A DNA stretch of 64,000 nt from Fimbriimonas ginsengisoli Gsoil 348 (GTDB taxonomy: Bacteria > Armatimonadota > Fimbriimonadia > Fimbriimonadales > Fimbriimonadaceae): positions 4,092,001 to 4,156,000 of the forward strand of contig NZ_CP007139.1 of the NCBI RefSeq assembly GCF_000724625.1, written 5' to 3'. A program made the translations under genes and the position numbers. Position 1 is the stretch's first letter. Every line of letters starts with the position of its first letter. Positions 15,162-25,613 of this stretch are shown in pieces. The notes below the pieces were generated by a model. It did not search any database. It was not told where the DNA came from and saw only the letters and a program-made list of their open reading frames with translations.

Positions 15162-16055
15162 ATGGCGTCTCCAGCTACTACCTCCCCGATGACCGTTAAT
15201 TTCCCCAAGATCAAGGAGATGGTGCTCAAAGCCGGCGCCAATTTCGGGTCCGACAATGTGCCTCGTTTGGCGGCCGCGTTTTCGTTCTACGCAATTTTGT
15301 CTCTGGCCCCCCTGCTGGTCTTGGCGGTGGTCGCAGCCGGTTACTTTTACGGTCACCGCGTTGACGCGCAACGAACGCTGCTGGAACATGCTTCAAGCGC
15401 GGTGGGTAGGCAAGGTGCGGAGCTTCTTCGCCAAATGATCCAAGGCGCCAACAAACCCGGTGTCGGGGCCATTGCCACCATCGTCTCCCTCATCGTCACC
15501 TTTTTCTCGGCGTCGAATTTGTTCATCCAGCTTAGCGATTCGGTAAACACGATCTGGAAGGTCGCCGTGACCGGTTCGATGGTTCGTAATTTGATCGCCA
15601 GCCGAGTCATCGCCTTTCTGAGCGTCCTCGTTTTCGGAGCCGTCGTTCTCCTCTGGCTGGGGGTCGACTCCTGGCTCGGATGGTTGGAAAAGCACACGAG
15701 CGGATTCCAGGGTTGGCAAGTCGTCAGCTTAGGCATGACAGTGATCATCTTGAGCGGCCTCTTCGCCGTGAGCCTGAAGTCCTTGCCGCGAGGCAGACTT
15801 CAGTGGAGGGACGTCTGGCCGGGAGCGGTAATCACCGCCGTGGGACTCGGGATCAGCAAGCTCTTGCTAAGCCTCTACTTCTCAACTTTCAACGTCTCCG
15901 CCGCCTACGGTTCCGCCGGCGCCCTGGTCGTCATCCTGCTCTGGATCTACTACACCTCTCAGATCTACTTCTTCGGCGTAGAACTAACCTGCGTCTACGC
16001 GCACGAATATGGCTCGCTCCGGGGAATCGACGAGTCGCCGCTAGAGAGGTCTTGA
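15162..16055 (+). CDS. YihY/BrkB family inner-membrane protein
   Basis: 297 residues with six predicted membrane helices and the family signature AAAFSFYAILSLAPLLVLAV near the N-terminus, then ATIVSLIVTFFSASNLFIQL, DSVNTIW, and the C-terminal AYGSAGALVVILLWIYYTSQ. Once misnamed RNase BN; some relatives are called BrkB virulence factors, and the true role (transport or envelope) is unclear. Divergent from the repair operon with 77 bp between. Length and motif order are normal. Confidence 0.92.
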   Translation: MASPATTSPMTVNFPKIKEMVLKAGANFGSDNVPRLAAAFSFYAILSLAPLLVLAVVAAGYFYGHRVDAQRTLLEHASSAVGRQGAELLRQMIQGANKPGVGAIATIVSLIVTFFSASNLFIQLSDSVNTIWKVAVTGSMVRNLIASRVIAFLSVLVFGAVVLLWLGVDSWLGWLEKHTSGFQGWQVVSLGMTVIILSGLFAVSLKSLPRGRLQWRDVWPGAVITAVGLGISKLLLSLYFSTFNVSAAYGSAGALVVILLWIYYTSQIYFFGVELTCVYAHEYGSLRGIDESPLERS

Positions 16056-16069
16056 AGGTGAATGGGCGT

Positions 16070-16245
16070 TTCGCTTCGCTCGGTGTTGCGGTGTTACCTT
16101 GAGCCTCTACCCCTTCTGATGGGACGGATGTGACCTCGGGGTCCTATGGATCTCAATCGCCCCTTAATCCACAAGCCACAGCCCACACGAATCCAACCCT
16201 AACACCGTAACACCAGCGAAGCGGAACACCTTAACACCCGCCACG
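16070..16245. repeat. Long imperfect inverted repeat (GGTGTTGCGGTGTTACC) with a GATGGGAC element inside
   Basis: GGGCGTTTCGCTTCGCTCGG and GGTGTTGCGGTGTTACC (about 16065-16101) face AACACCGTAACACCAGCGAA and on (about 16201-16238). Between the arms is GATGGGACGGATGTGACC (16119-16136) and AATCCACAAGCCACAGCCCA, the same type of element as at 30221-30322. The region fills the gap between YihY and the glycosyltransferase; no gene or clear promoter is seen. Confidence 0.6.
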
Positions 16246-16267
16246 CCCGGCCATACTGCAAAGCAAG

Positions 16268-17650
16268 ATGCGCGTCATGATGCTCTCGTGGGAGTACCCA
16301 CCCCGGATCGTAGGTGGGATTTCGCCTCACGTGTATGACCTTTCGCAGGAGCTGCAGCGGAAAGGGATCGAGGTTCACGTCGTCACCAAGGCGACACCGA
16401 ACGCTCCCGATGAGGAAACCGAGCCAAGCGGGGTTCAAGTTCACCGGGTTCACCTCGCGGAAAAGCCGAACGACTTTCTCCACGAGATCCAGCTCTTGAA
16501 CCAAGCTACGGACGCGCGGGTGCGGCAGCTTTTGGAAGATTGGCGCCCGGGTGGGCAGCCGACGATTTTCCACGCTCACGACTGGCTGTCCCTTGACGCG
16601 GCCCGGGAGCTGAAGTACGAATACAAGCTGCCGATGGTCGCCACCGTCCACGCGACCGAGTCCGGTCGCCACGGTGGGATCTTTAACGACACCCAGCGGT
16701 ACATCCACGAGCAGGAGTATTGGCTGACTTACGAAGCTTGGCGGATCATTGTCTGCTCCGAGTTCATGAAATCGGAGACCTGCCGCTTATTCGACTCGCC
16801 GGCCGACAAGGTGGACGTGATCTATAACGGCGTGAATATCGACCGCTTCGAGTTCGAATGGAGCGAAAAGGACCGGGCCGCGCACCGGGCGAAACTTGCG
16901 CTGCCGACCGAGAAGATCGTCATGTACGTCGGCCGCTTCGTGCGTGAGAAAGGAATCCAGGTTCTGCTGAACGCGGCCAACGTGGTTCTGGCGCAAGAGC
17001 CGGACACGAAGTTCCTCATCGTCGGCGGCGGAAATCGCGAGCGGTTCGAGAGCTTCCTCGACTGGGCGGGACTGCGGGAGAAGGTCCTCTTCACCGGATT
17101 CATGGCCAACCGATCGCTGCATCAGCTTTATCGCGTCGCCGACGTGGCGGTGTTCCCGTCGCTTTATGAGCCGTTCGGCATCGTGGCGCTCGAGGGGATG
17201 GCGGCGGGGGCGGCGGTCGTAACCTCGGACGCCGGCGGTCTGAAGGAGGTCGTGCTCCATGACAAGACCGGCACTCTCACGTACGTTGGCAATCCCGAGT
17301 CGCTGGCGTGGGGCATCCTACACGTCCTGCGCGATCCGGAGCGAGCGAATCGTCTCGCGGAGAATGCCAAGAAGCGGCTTCGGACCGACTTCGAGTGGCC
17401 GCGAATCGCAGACCAGACGATCGAGGTTTACAATCGGGTTTGGGCGGAGTTCCTCGGCAGCTACTGGGCGGACCAGACGGTATGGCCGGTTACGCCGGGA
17501 GCCGCGGAGCGGGCAGAAGAGCTTCATCTTCGGGAGAAGGCGAAGGAGCCGGCCGTCATCGAACGCCCTCGCCCTCGCATCGGGCCGCTCGTTGCGCCGA
17601 TGTTGGACGAGCAGGATGAGGAAGAAGAGAGAGAAGGACTCCCTTTGTAG
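16268..17650 (+). CDS. GT4-family glycosyltransferase (glycogen-synthase-like)
   Basis: 460 residues, GT-B fold. N-terminal domain: MRVMMLSWEYPPRIVGGISP (donor/acceptor glycine loop) and IFHAHDWLSLDAA. C-terminal domain: MYVGRFVREKGIQVLL, FLIVGGGNRERFE, and the E-x7-E motif EPFGIVALEGMAAGAAVV (about residues 301-318). It transfers a sugar from a nucleotide-sugar donor. Similar proteins are annotated glycogen synthase or maltosyltransferase in many phyla; donor and acceptor cannot be read from the sequence. The last about 45 residues form an acidic tail (DEQDEEEEREG) not part of the fold. A glycogen debranching enzyme lies at 37099. Confidence 0.9.
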   Translation: MRVMMLSWEYPPRIVGGISPHVYDLSQELQRKGIEVHVVTKATPNAPDEETEPSGVQVHRVHLAEKPNDFLHEIQLLNQATDARVRQLLEDWRPGGQPTIFHAHDWLSLDAARELKYEYKLPMVATVHATESGRHGGIFNDTQRYIHEQEYWLTYEAWRIIVCSEFMKSETCRLFDSPADKVDVIYNGVNIDRFEFEWSEKDRAAHRAKLALPTEKIVMYVGRFVREKGIQVLLNAANVVLAQEPDTKFLIVGGGNRERFESFLDWAGLREKVLFTGFMANRSLHQLYRVADVAVFPSLYEPFGIVALEGMAAGAAVVTSDAGGLKEVVLHDKTGTLTYVGNPESLAWGILHVLRDPERANRLAENAKKRLRTDFEWPRIADQTIEVYNRVWAEFLGSYWADQTVWPVTPGAAERAEELHLREKAKEPAVIERPRPRIGPLVAPMLDEQDEEEEREGLPL

Positions 17651-17688
17651 TTGCGAAAGCGTGACTTTGCCCCTACACTTGGGAAGCA

Positions 17689-18525
17689 ATGTGGCAACGA
17701 TTCAGCGAGCGAGCTCGCCGGGTGATCTTTCACTCTCAGGAAGAAGCTCAAAAATTTGGGGAAGCTTACGTTTCGACTGAGCATATCCTTCTCGGCTTGC
17801 TGGACGATGGCGACTGCGCGGGTTATCGCGCCCTGGAGCACATGGGTCTCGACCCTCGGCGGGTTCGAACGCGGGTGGAGTCGCAGCTACCCTCGGCGGA
17901 GCCGCACATTGGGCCGGATATGACCTTGACTCCGCGGGCGAAAAGGGTCATCGACTTGTCGTACGAGGAGGCGCGGCTCCTGTCCAACGGGTACATCGGG
18001 TCGGAGCACCTCTTCCTTGGTCTGGTGCGGGAGGCAGACGGCCTCGCCGGGCGAGTTCTTCTCGACTGCGGGGTTACCCTGGAGGCAGCCCGCGAGGCGG
18101 TGAGGGTGATTCAAAACGGAACGCCCGACGAGCCCGCCAAACAGCGCGATCGGTTCCCGACCCCGAAGGCGGGGCAATCGCTGCCCGTTCATCTCTCGGG
18201 CGCGTTTTTAACGATACGGCAGGGGCAGTTCGGGCCCGACCTTTTCGCGCTGGTTCTGCTAAATCGTCCGCCGGCGGCGATCACCGCGTGCTTGGACGCG
18301 ATGGGACTCTCCGCGAATCGATTGGCGACCACGATCGAACATGAGATCCAACTCCGCCCCAACCTCTTCGATGAATCGACCTCGCTCGGCGAAATCTGGA
18401 TGAACACCACCGTCCTGGAGTTATTCGGCCGCATCGCTTGCGACGAGAAGACATACACTCATCGGGCGCTCTTGGACTTAGGGCAGAGTCCGGAAGCGAT
18501 CGCCTCGGCATTTGGCGTTACCTAG
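17689..18525 (+). CDS. Clp N-domain protein without ATPase
   Basis: 278 residues. It begins like ClpC: FSERARRVIFHSQEEAQKFG and VSTEHILLGLL, then a second repeat LTPRAKRVIDLSYEEARLLS and IGSEHLFLGLVREADGLAG. That is a full double Clp-N domain. The second half (about 160-278) looks like a degenerate copy, with PPAAITACLDAMGLSANRLA and THRALLDLGQSPEAIASAFG. No Walker A or B motif is present, so it cannot unfold proteins. Stand-alone Clp-N proteins are thought to act as adaptors or decoys for Clp. It begins 38 bp after the glycosyltransferase; convergent with enolase. Confidence 0.88.
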   Translation: MWQRFSERARRVIFHSQEEAQKFGEAYVSTEHILLGLLDDGDCAGYRALEHMGLDPRRVRTRVESQLPSAEPHIGPDMTLTPRAKRVIDLSYEEARLLSNGYIGSEHLFLGLVREADGLAGRVLLDCGVTLEAAREAVRVIQNGTPDEPAKQRDRFPTPKAGQSLPVHLSGAFLTIRQGQFGPDLFALVLLNRPPAAITACLDAMGLSANRLATTIEHEIQLRPNLFDESTSLGEIWMNTTVLELFGRIACDEKTYTHRALLDLGQSPEAIASAFGVT

Positions 18526-18576
18526 GAAAGGTTGCCCTTCGACGCTGAAGGTGTGGTCCTCTCCCGAATGGCAGGA

Positions 18577-19878
<1,302 letters not shown>

Positions 19879-19934
19879 TTAAGAGGATACCGAGTAAAAA
19901 CCTCCCGCTCCATCCTAACCAAGCAATATTCACG

Positions 19935-21419
19935 CTAGCGACGGCCGCGGCCGGGACGGGGATTCAGCAAGAGGGCGTGGCCAAGGTTGCCGCTCACGCC
20001 AACGGCCGCGATCTGACCGCGGTTATTGATGGCGATCGCCTGCGAGATCGTCCACGGGGTACCGGTGGGGACGAGCGTATTGAGGTCCGTCACGGTGCCG
20101 CCCGCGAAGCGGAATCCTCGCGAGGTCAGGAAGTCTTTGCTGCTTGTACCGACCACCACGGTGCTCGTATTAACTCCGTTGGGCACGAGGATGTTGTCGC
20201 CGGTGAGCGGCGGAATCTTGGTCATCACGCCGTTTACCCAAATGAATCCAACTGGTTTTGCGTCGGCCGTCTTGGTGGCGGTTCCGACGAGCTTATCGTC
20301 GTCGCTAAGGGCGGTTCCGACGGTCACGTCGTATCCGTCCAGCAAGCCGGCATCGGTGATGCTTCCGTTTCGGTAAAGGCCGGCGTGCGAGCCGGCGTAA
20401 CCCGCGATTACCCCTTTCTCGTTCAAGGCGCCCGAATTTTGGGATGCGGTGAAGCCGGTGAGCCCTTTAACTACTCCGGCTCGCACGAGCGCGTTGCCGA
20501 CGATGAAGTCGCCTCCGTCGTTAATGGCGGTGACGGTGCCGCCGGTTTGGCCGAACTCGGTCGCCACTTGCGTTACCTTGCCGTTGCTGAAGAGAACGGG
20601 GAAGCCGGTCTGGCTGTTCTGGATCGACGTTCCTCCCGCTACCGTCGAGGAATTGACCGATGTGGCCCTCGCTCCGATATCGCCGGGGCGCTTGAACAGG
20701 TCGAACAGTACGCCGTTCGACCATAGGAACGCCCGTTGGCCGTTCGGCCCGGTCGACAGTCCGGCCACCTTACCATCGGAGCTGATGCCGCTGGGGGTGG
20801 TGGCGCTGTCGCCAGGAAGGACGCCGAGGTCGATCACGTCGTACACCGGCCCGGTCGTCGCCGACACGGTCGACATGACGGCGTAGACGCTGAAGTGGCC
20901 GATTTGTACGGACGCCGTGTGGGCGGCCGCGTTGACGATCGTTCCCGGCACCGGCTGCCAGACGCTGTTCTGGATGGTGTAGATCTGCAAGGAGCTTTCG
21001 GGGACGCCGATCGGAAGGTTGAGCGGATCGTAGGCGATCGTCAGCGAACCGGGGATCGAGAAGAAGAGACCATCCGGCGACAACTCGAACGCGGTGCCGG
21101 GCAAGATCTGAGTGTTCTCGGGAGGCGTGGGTAAGGCGAAGTCGACGGGCGCTACTTTAACGGTTGTGTTCTGTAAAAGCGCCTTCGCCGGGATGACCAC
21201 GACCGCTTTGCCGTCGACGGAGGAAACGATCCCTCCTTTATCCTTATTGATGAAGCCGCTCGTGCTGCCGGTGGTGGAACTGCCGGTAGTGCCGGTGCTT
21301 CCGGTTCCCGTACTCGTGTGATGGTTGCCCCCATTCGCGTTCAGCGAGCCCCCTCCGCAACCGATAAGGGCGACGGCGAGGGAGAGCAAAAAGATGGCAA
21401 GCAGCGAGTTCGGTTTCAT
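19935..21419 (-). CDS. HAF-repeat lipoprotein
   Basis: 494 residues from ATG 21419, preceded by GGAGGAATGG. Lipoprotein signal: MKPNSLLAIFLLSLAVALIG followed by CGGGS (lipobox LIGC). A Thr/Gly/Ser-rich linker (about residues 30-60) leads to a ZU5-like beta region (VSSVDGKAVVVIPAKALLQN), then HAF-type repeats: YDVIDLGVLPGD, GISSDGKVAG, RAFLWSNGVLFDL, and so on to the C-terminus, each about 45 residues. HAF repeats are extracellular and of unknown function. The last residues are basic (RPGRGRR). It does not look linked to eno. Surface location is inferred from the signal. Confidence 0.82.
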   Translation of the reverse strand: MKPNSLLAIFLLSLAVALIGCGGGSLNANGGNHHTSTGTGSTGTTGSSTTGSTSGFINKDKGGIVSSVDGKAVVVIPAKALLQNTTVKVAPVDFALPTPPENTQILPGTAFELSPDGLFFSIPGSLTIAYDPLNLPIGVPESSLQIYTIQNSVWQPVPGTIVNAAAHTASVQIGHFSVYAVMSTVSATTGPVYDVIDLGVLPGDSATTPSGISSDGKVAGLSTGPNGQRAFLWSNGVLFDLFKRPGDIGARATSVNSSTVAGGTSIQNSQTGFPVLFSNGKVTQVATEFGQTGGTVTAINDGGDFIVGNALVRAGVVKGLTGFTASQNSGALNEKGVIAGYAGSHAGLYRNGSITDAGLLDGYDVTVGTALSDDDKLVGTATKTADAKPVGFIWVNGVMTKIPPLTGDNILVPNGVNTSTVVVGTSSKDFLTSRGFRFAGGTVTDLNTLVPTGTPWTISQAIAINNRGQIAAVGVSGNLGHALLLNPRPGRGRR

Positions 21420-21511
21420 CCATTCCTCCGCAGCTTTTGCGGAACGTGTCGAAGCTACCTTAATGGTGTAACTCGCGCGAACACAAGGGTGGTTTTCTGC
21501 GTTGAGATTGA

Positions 21512-22060
21512 TCACTGCGAGGCTTCGGGAAGATCTACTTCACCGGTATCGCCGGTTTCTGCGTCGCAAACCGGCCCCGGTTCGCGGTCCGGAAGGCGGG
21601 CCGCCGTGGATCGGAGAATGGCGAGGATCTTGTCGAAAAGATCGACCGCTTTCTTGTATCCTTCGATCAACTCGTCGTCGGCATAAAACGGAAGGTGCCC
21701 GTTCTTCGGTGGAAGGCGCACGAGGGTCTCCAACTCGATTTGGTCCGCGATGACCTGTCGGCGGCTTTCCAACGTGCCGATGAGCATCGCCACTTCCTTC
21801 TCATCCAGCCCCTCGGCGTTTTCTAGAAGCTTGAGAATCTCTTCATCGAGGGGAGCCGAGATTGCTGTCGGCTCGCTCGAGGCGGGGCTGGTTGCCGGAC
21901 CTACCCAGTGGGCTCTGAGGTAATTACGTATGAACGCGTCGGGACTGATCGCAAACGGATCGTCCTCGGGGCTGCCCCCGAATCCCACCGTCGTACCGAC
22001 GGCCGGTGGCGCGGGAGGCCTGGCTCCGCCCGGTTTGGGGGAAGGTCGATCGGCGTTCAT
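21512..22060 (-). CDS. Hypothetical protein downstream of rsfS
   Basis: 182 residues I do not recognise. The N-terminus is rich in Pro, Gly and Ala (SPKPGGARPPAPPA). The middle is helical and charged: LDEEILKLLENAEGLDEKEV, MLIGTLESRRQVIADQIELE, and ELIEGYKKAVDLFDKILAIL, suggesting a coiled or helical bundle. No signal peptide or membrane helix. It lies 42 bp after rsfS in the obg-nadD-rsfS run and is probably cotranscribed. Confidence 0.6.
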   Translation of the reverse strand: MNADRPSPKPGGARPPAPPAVGTTVGFGGSPEDDPFAISPDAFIRNYLRAHWVGPATSPASSEPTAISAPLDEEILKLLENAEGLDEKEVAMLIGTLESRRQVIADQIELETLVRLPPKNGHLPFYADDELIEGYKKAVDLFDKILAILRSTAARLPDREPGPVCDAETGDTGEVDLPEASQ

Positions 22061-22102
22061 GGCAACTTCACCCGGAGGCGCCTACACGGCTTCGTCGTAA
22101 GA

Positions 22103-22444
22103 TTACGGCAAGTCGGAGTTTGGCTGCATCGTCTTCCACAGCGTCTCCAGGTCGAAGAATTGGCGTTGTTCTTCTCGCATGACGTGGAGGACCACGTCGC
22201 CGTAGTCTTGAAGGACCCAGCTATGGCTGTGGCTGTCCTCGCGGACCGGTTTCGAGCGGAGCTTGGACATGTGCTCGGAGACTTTGTCGGCGATCGACTG
22301 CACATGGCGGTCGCTGTTGCCGCTGCAGACGACGAAATAGTCGGCGACGGAGGTTTTGGCGCGGACGTCGAGGATTTCGATGCGCTCCGCCTTCATTTCA
22401 TCGGCGGCTTCGGAAATTTGTTGGGCCTTTTCGGTTGAAGTCAT
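22103..22444 (-). CDS. rsfS: Ribosomal silencing factor RsfS
   Basis: 113 residues. RsfS binds L14 of the large subunit and blocks joining of subunits in starvation. Family motifs: EILDVRAKTSVADYFVVCSG, SIADKVSEHM, and the C-terminal WVLQDYGDVVLHVMREEQRQ-FF-LE-LW. Length is normal. Its ATG (22442-22444) abuts the nadD stop directly, the usual nadD-rsfS pairing. Confidence 0.95.
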   Translation of the reverse strand: MTSTEKAQQISEAADEMKAERIEILDVRAKTSVADYFVVCSGNSDRHVQSIADKVSEHMSKLRSKPVREDSHSHSWVLQDYGDVVLHVMREEQRQFFDLETLWKTMQPNSDLP

Positions 22445-23035
22445 TCAGTCCTTATAGAGTTGGTGGGTCGAGATATATTTTTGGACGTCGAGCGGCATCC
22501 AAGGGCTCACGTTTTGACGCCGGCTAATCCGGTCGCGGATGTCGGTGGAGGAGATATCGACGGGCGACATGTTGATCACGTCCACTCGGTCGCGGAACTC
22601 CTCCGGAGTTCGATTCATTACATCTTGTTCGTTCATCGGCGGCCGCACCGCGACGCCGAGGCGGGCTAAACGGAGGATTCTCTGAGGGTTCCTCCAGTCG
22701 GCGAGACCTCTCAGCGAGTCGGCCCCCATCAGGAACCAGTATTCGGCGGGTTGCGCCATGTGAAGCTCGCCGAGGGTGTCGACCGTGTAGCTGACTCCAC
22801 CGCGGGTGATCTCCATGTCGGACACCGCCATCTTTGGCTCGTTCCGAATCAAGGCTTCCACCATGCCGAGCCGGTGCTTGGCCGACGTGCCGACCTTTCG
22901 GCTCTTGAGCGGGTTTTTGTTGGCGGGGAGAAAGATCACCTCGTCCAGGGCCAATTGCTCGATCGCCGCGTGGGCGACGGCGAGGTGTCCGTTGTGAGGA
23001 GGGTCGAAGGTGCCGCCAAGAATGCCGATTCGCAT
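22445..23035 (-). CDS. nadD: Nicotinate-nucleotide adenylyltransferase
   Basis: 196 residues. It makes deamido-NAD from nicotinate mononucleotide and ATP. The nucleotidyltransferase motifs are at both ends: GILGGTFDPPHNGHLAVA (with the H-x-G-H-type ATP site) and ISSTDIRDRISRR. The middle has YWFLMGADSLRGLADWRNPQ, typical of NadD. Between obg (9 bp upstream) and rsfS. Confidence 0.96.
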   Translation of the reverse strand: MRIGILGGTFDPPHNGHLAVAHAAIEQLALDEVIFLPANKNPLKSRKVGTSAKHRLGMVEALIRNEPKMAVSDMEITRGGVSYTVDTLGELHMAQPAEYWFLMGADSLRGLADWRNPQRILRLARLGVAVRPPMNEQDVMNRTPEEFRDRVDVINMSPVDISSTDIRDRISRRQNVSPWMPLDVQKYISTHQLYKD

Positions 23036-23044
23036 GGTGTGGTT

Positions 23045-24310
23045 CTAGTTTTCGTCGGTGAAGGCAAAGACCGCTTCGCCGATCACGACGTCGTCTCCCT
23101 CTTCGGCTCCCATCTCCCGGAGCTTTTTGATGACGCCAAGACGGTCGAGCCTTCGGTGAAGGTACCTGACCGCTTCTTCGTTCTCCAGATCGGTCATGGC
23201 CACCAGACGCTGGATGCGCCGACCACTGATCACGAACCCTTCCTCAGTGCGTTCCACTTCGAACGGAATGTTGTCGAGGGCTTCCAGCGCCGGCATCAAC
23301 ACGGGAATCTCTGGCTCTCCCTTCGCCTCCTGCAGCACCTCGTATAGAGCGTGGAGCAAGGCGTCGATACCTTCCCCGGTGACTGCCGAGATTGGGAAGA
23401 GGGGAAGTCCAAGTGTTTCGAAGCTCTTCCGAATTTCGTTGTACTTCTCGTGGGGGGCGGTATCGGTCTTGCTCAAGGCGATCAGCCGGGGCCGGGCCCA
23501 GATCTCTTCGGAGTACAGTTTGAGCTCGCTTTCGATGATGTTGTAGTTAGTCAGCGGATCCGATTCGTCGACCGGGTAGACCTCCACCACATGGACGAGC
23601 ACTCGGGTGCGCTCAACGTGTTTCAGAAATTGGTGGCCGAGCCCGACCCCTTCGCTCGCCCCCGCGATGAGGCCGGGCATGTCGGCGACCACGAAGGTGT
23701 CGCCCGCGTACCGAGCGACGCCTAGGTTTGGGATGATGGTGGTGAAGGGATAGTCCGCTATCTTCGGACGGGCGGCCGAGATTCGGGCGATCAGCGTGCT
23801 CTTGCCGGCGTTCGGCAGGCCGATTAGGCCGACGTCCGCGAGAAGCTTCAGCTCCATCCGGGCGAGGATCCTCTCTCCGGGAGCGCCTTTTTGGGCAAAG
23901 TTGGGTGCCTGCCGGACGCTGGAAGTGTAGTGCTGGTTGCCGAATCCGCCCTTGCCGCCCTTGCAGATGGCGAACTTCATGCCGTGGGTCGACATGTCGA
24001 CGATCGGCTGCCCGGTCTCTTCGTTGATAATCACCGTGCCGACCGGGACTTTGACGATGATGTTTTTGGAGTCTTTACCACGCTTGTTGCCCAAGCCGTG
24101 GCCGCCATCCTTCGCCTCGAAGCGTTGCTGGAGGCGCAGGTCGTACAGGGTGCGGCGGTTCCGGTCGGCGAGAAGAATGACGTCGCCGCCACGCCCGCCA
24201 TCCGCACCATTGGGTCCGCCTCGGGGAACGTGCTTTTCGCGGTGGAAGCTAACCGCCCCCGATCCGCCGCGTCCTGAGACGAACTCGACTACGGCTTCAT
24301 CGAGAAACAT
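23045..24310 (-). CDS. obg: GTPase Obg/CgtA
   Basis: 421 residues in three domains. The glycine-rich Obg fold (1 to about 158) has GGPNGADGGRGGDVILLAD. The G domain has P-loop GLPNAGKSTLIARIS (about 166-180), DYPFTTIIPNLGV, DMPGLIAGASEGVGLG and ALSKTD in place of NKxD. The C-terminal OCT domain carries ISGRRIQRLVAMTDLENEEA. It supports 50S assembly and links growth to guanine nucleotides. First gene of the obg-nadD-rsfS operon. Confidence 0.97.
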   Translation of the reverse strand: MFLDEAVVEFVSGRGGSGAVSFHREKHVPRGGPNGADGGRGGDVILLADRNRRTLYDLRLQQRFEAKDGGHGLGNKRGKDSKNIIVKVPVGTVIINEETGQPIVDMSTHGMKFAICKGGKGGFGNQHYTSSVRQAPNFAQKGAPGERILARMELKLLADVGLIGLPNAGKSTLIARISAARPKIADYPFTTIIPNLGVARYAGDTFVVADMPGLIAGASEGVGLGHQFLKHVERTRVLVHVVEVYPVDESDPLTNYNIIESELKLYSEEIWARPRLIALSKTDTAPHEKYNEIRKSFETLGLPLFPISAVTGEGIDALLHALYEVLQEAKGEPEIPVLMPALEALDNIPFEVERTEEGFVISGRRIQRLVAMTDLENEEAVRYLHRRLDRLGVIKKLREMGAEEGDDVVIGEAVFAFTDEN

Positions 24311-24601
24311 AGACGGTAGTGTACTTGCTTGGCTGGCCTTGATATTCGGCGGCCCACGTCGTCAAGGCTGTGACGGCGGGTTTCGCAATACCTTCGGAAC
24401 CGGGGCGCGGCACGCGTAGGTGCCGGCTACAAGGCTCCGCCGTAGGGAGGCCGCTCTGGAGAGCGGCGGTCCGCCGCTTCGCCGCCGAGGGGTTAAGCAG
24501 GTGTTAAAATTACCGGGAAAGAAGATGCACTTTTGTGCAATTATTGACTGATTCATTCGTCACACGGACGTGCGTGTTTACGAGGTTCTAGACTTGGGGT
24601 G
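24311..24601. other. Gap between divergent obg and the deacetylase
   Basis: About 290 bp with no gene. It holds a GC palindrome at 24446-24488 (GGAGGCCGCTCTGGAGAGCGG followed by a GCCGCTTCGCCGCC stretch); the first part recurs at 50188-50217. An AT-rich part around 24500-24545 (GTTAAAATTACC, TTGTGCAATTATTGACTGA) is where promoters for both genes would be expected, but I see no convincing -10/-35 pair. Confidence 0.5.
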
Positions 24602-25597
24602 ATGTTTTTTCATGTTTGTGGTTTGCTGCTTTCGATGACTTCGGCAGCGGGGATGCAGACCAATTCTGGGTTCGGCGTTCCGCGAGTCGCGCGGTTCTAC
24701 GGGGGCGCGTTGGGGGCGGTGTCGTTGCAGTTCGACGACAGCATGATCAGCCAATTGCAGAACGCGGTGCCGCTGCTGAACGCTCGTAATTTGCGGGCCA
24801 CGTTCTTCATCAATCCCGCGCGACCGCAGCATCAGGCGCATGTTCGCGAGTGGGAAGTCGACGTCCCAAATGCAGGGCACGAGCTGGCGAACCATACGCT
24901 CTCCCATAACGGAGCGAAGAGCCTCGAGGAAGTTGAGAAGGAAATCGCCAAATGCTCGGACGTGCTCCGGCGGGTTTACGGCTCGCGTCCGCGGCTGATG
25001 ACCTTCGGCCAACCGGGTGGCGTGCCCTGGGATTTCGCGCCGGCCGATCTTCGTCCGATCTTTAAGAAGCAGTTGCTGGTGCCGGCAGTCAACCGGACGT
25101 TCTTCGACGAGACGAAGCTTGACCCGGTGACCTTGGCTCAGCAGGCGATCGACCGGCGGAGCTGGGTTCAGATTGGGATGCACGGCACCGGAGGCGAATG
25201 GCTCAGCACGAGCGTGCCCACGCTCACTCGTTTGCTCGACTTCCTGGCCGATCGTCGATCGACTCTTTGGACCGCTCCGACGATCGAGGTTTACAAGTAC
25301 TCCGTCGAGCGCGACGCCGCCGCTCCTTCGCTGCTCACCAATGTCACGTTCCGAGGATTTGACGTAAAGGTCGATTGCGATACGGTTCACGTCGAGAAGT
25401 TCGGCCACCCGTTTACGCAGTTGTACGACCAGCCTCTCACTATGGAAGTGGAGGTACCGAATACTTGGCGCAGATTCACCGTTAAGCAAGCAGGGCAAAC
25501 GAAGGACCTGGCCACCGTTGATTTCGGGGCGCAACATCTCGCTCGATTCGACATTCTGCCGAACACGGGTTCGGCGCATGTCGAACGAGCTCAATAA
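24602..25597 (+). CDS. Polysaccharide deacetylase-like (NodB fold) secreted protein
   Basis: 331 residues from ATG 24602 (GTG 24599 is an alternative). A short hydrophobic N-terminus (MFFHVCGLLLSMTSAAGMQT) looks like a signal peptide. NodB-type motifs: VSLQFDDSMISQ (catalytic/metal Asp pair), HELANHTLSHNG (metal H-x4-H), and GQPGGVPWD. Family members remove acetyl groups from surface sugars. The C-terminal about 100 residues form a separate beta-rich domain (WTAPTIEVYKYSVERDAA and beyond). Convergent with the DUF1579-like gene. Confidence 0.8.
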   Translation: MFFHVCGLLLSMTSAAGMQTNSGFGVPRVARFYGGALGAVSLQFDDSMISQLQNAVPLLNARNLRATFFINPARPQHQAHVREWEVDVPNAGHELANHTLSHNGAKSLEEVEKEIAKCSDVLRRVYGSRPRLMTFGQPGGVPWDFAPADLRPIFKKQLLVPAVNRTFFDETKLDPVTLAQQAIDRRSWVQIGMHGTGGEWLSTSVPTLTRLLDFLADRRSTLWTAPTIEVYKYSVERDAAAPSLLTNVTFRGFDVKVDCDTVHVEKFGHPFTQLYDQPLTMEVEVPNTWRRFTVKQAGQTKDLATVDFGAQHLARFDILPNTGSAHVERAQ

Positions 25598-25613
25598 AGG
25601 AAATCTGGATATC

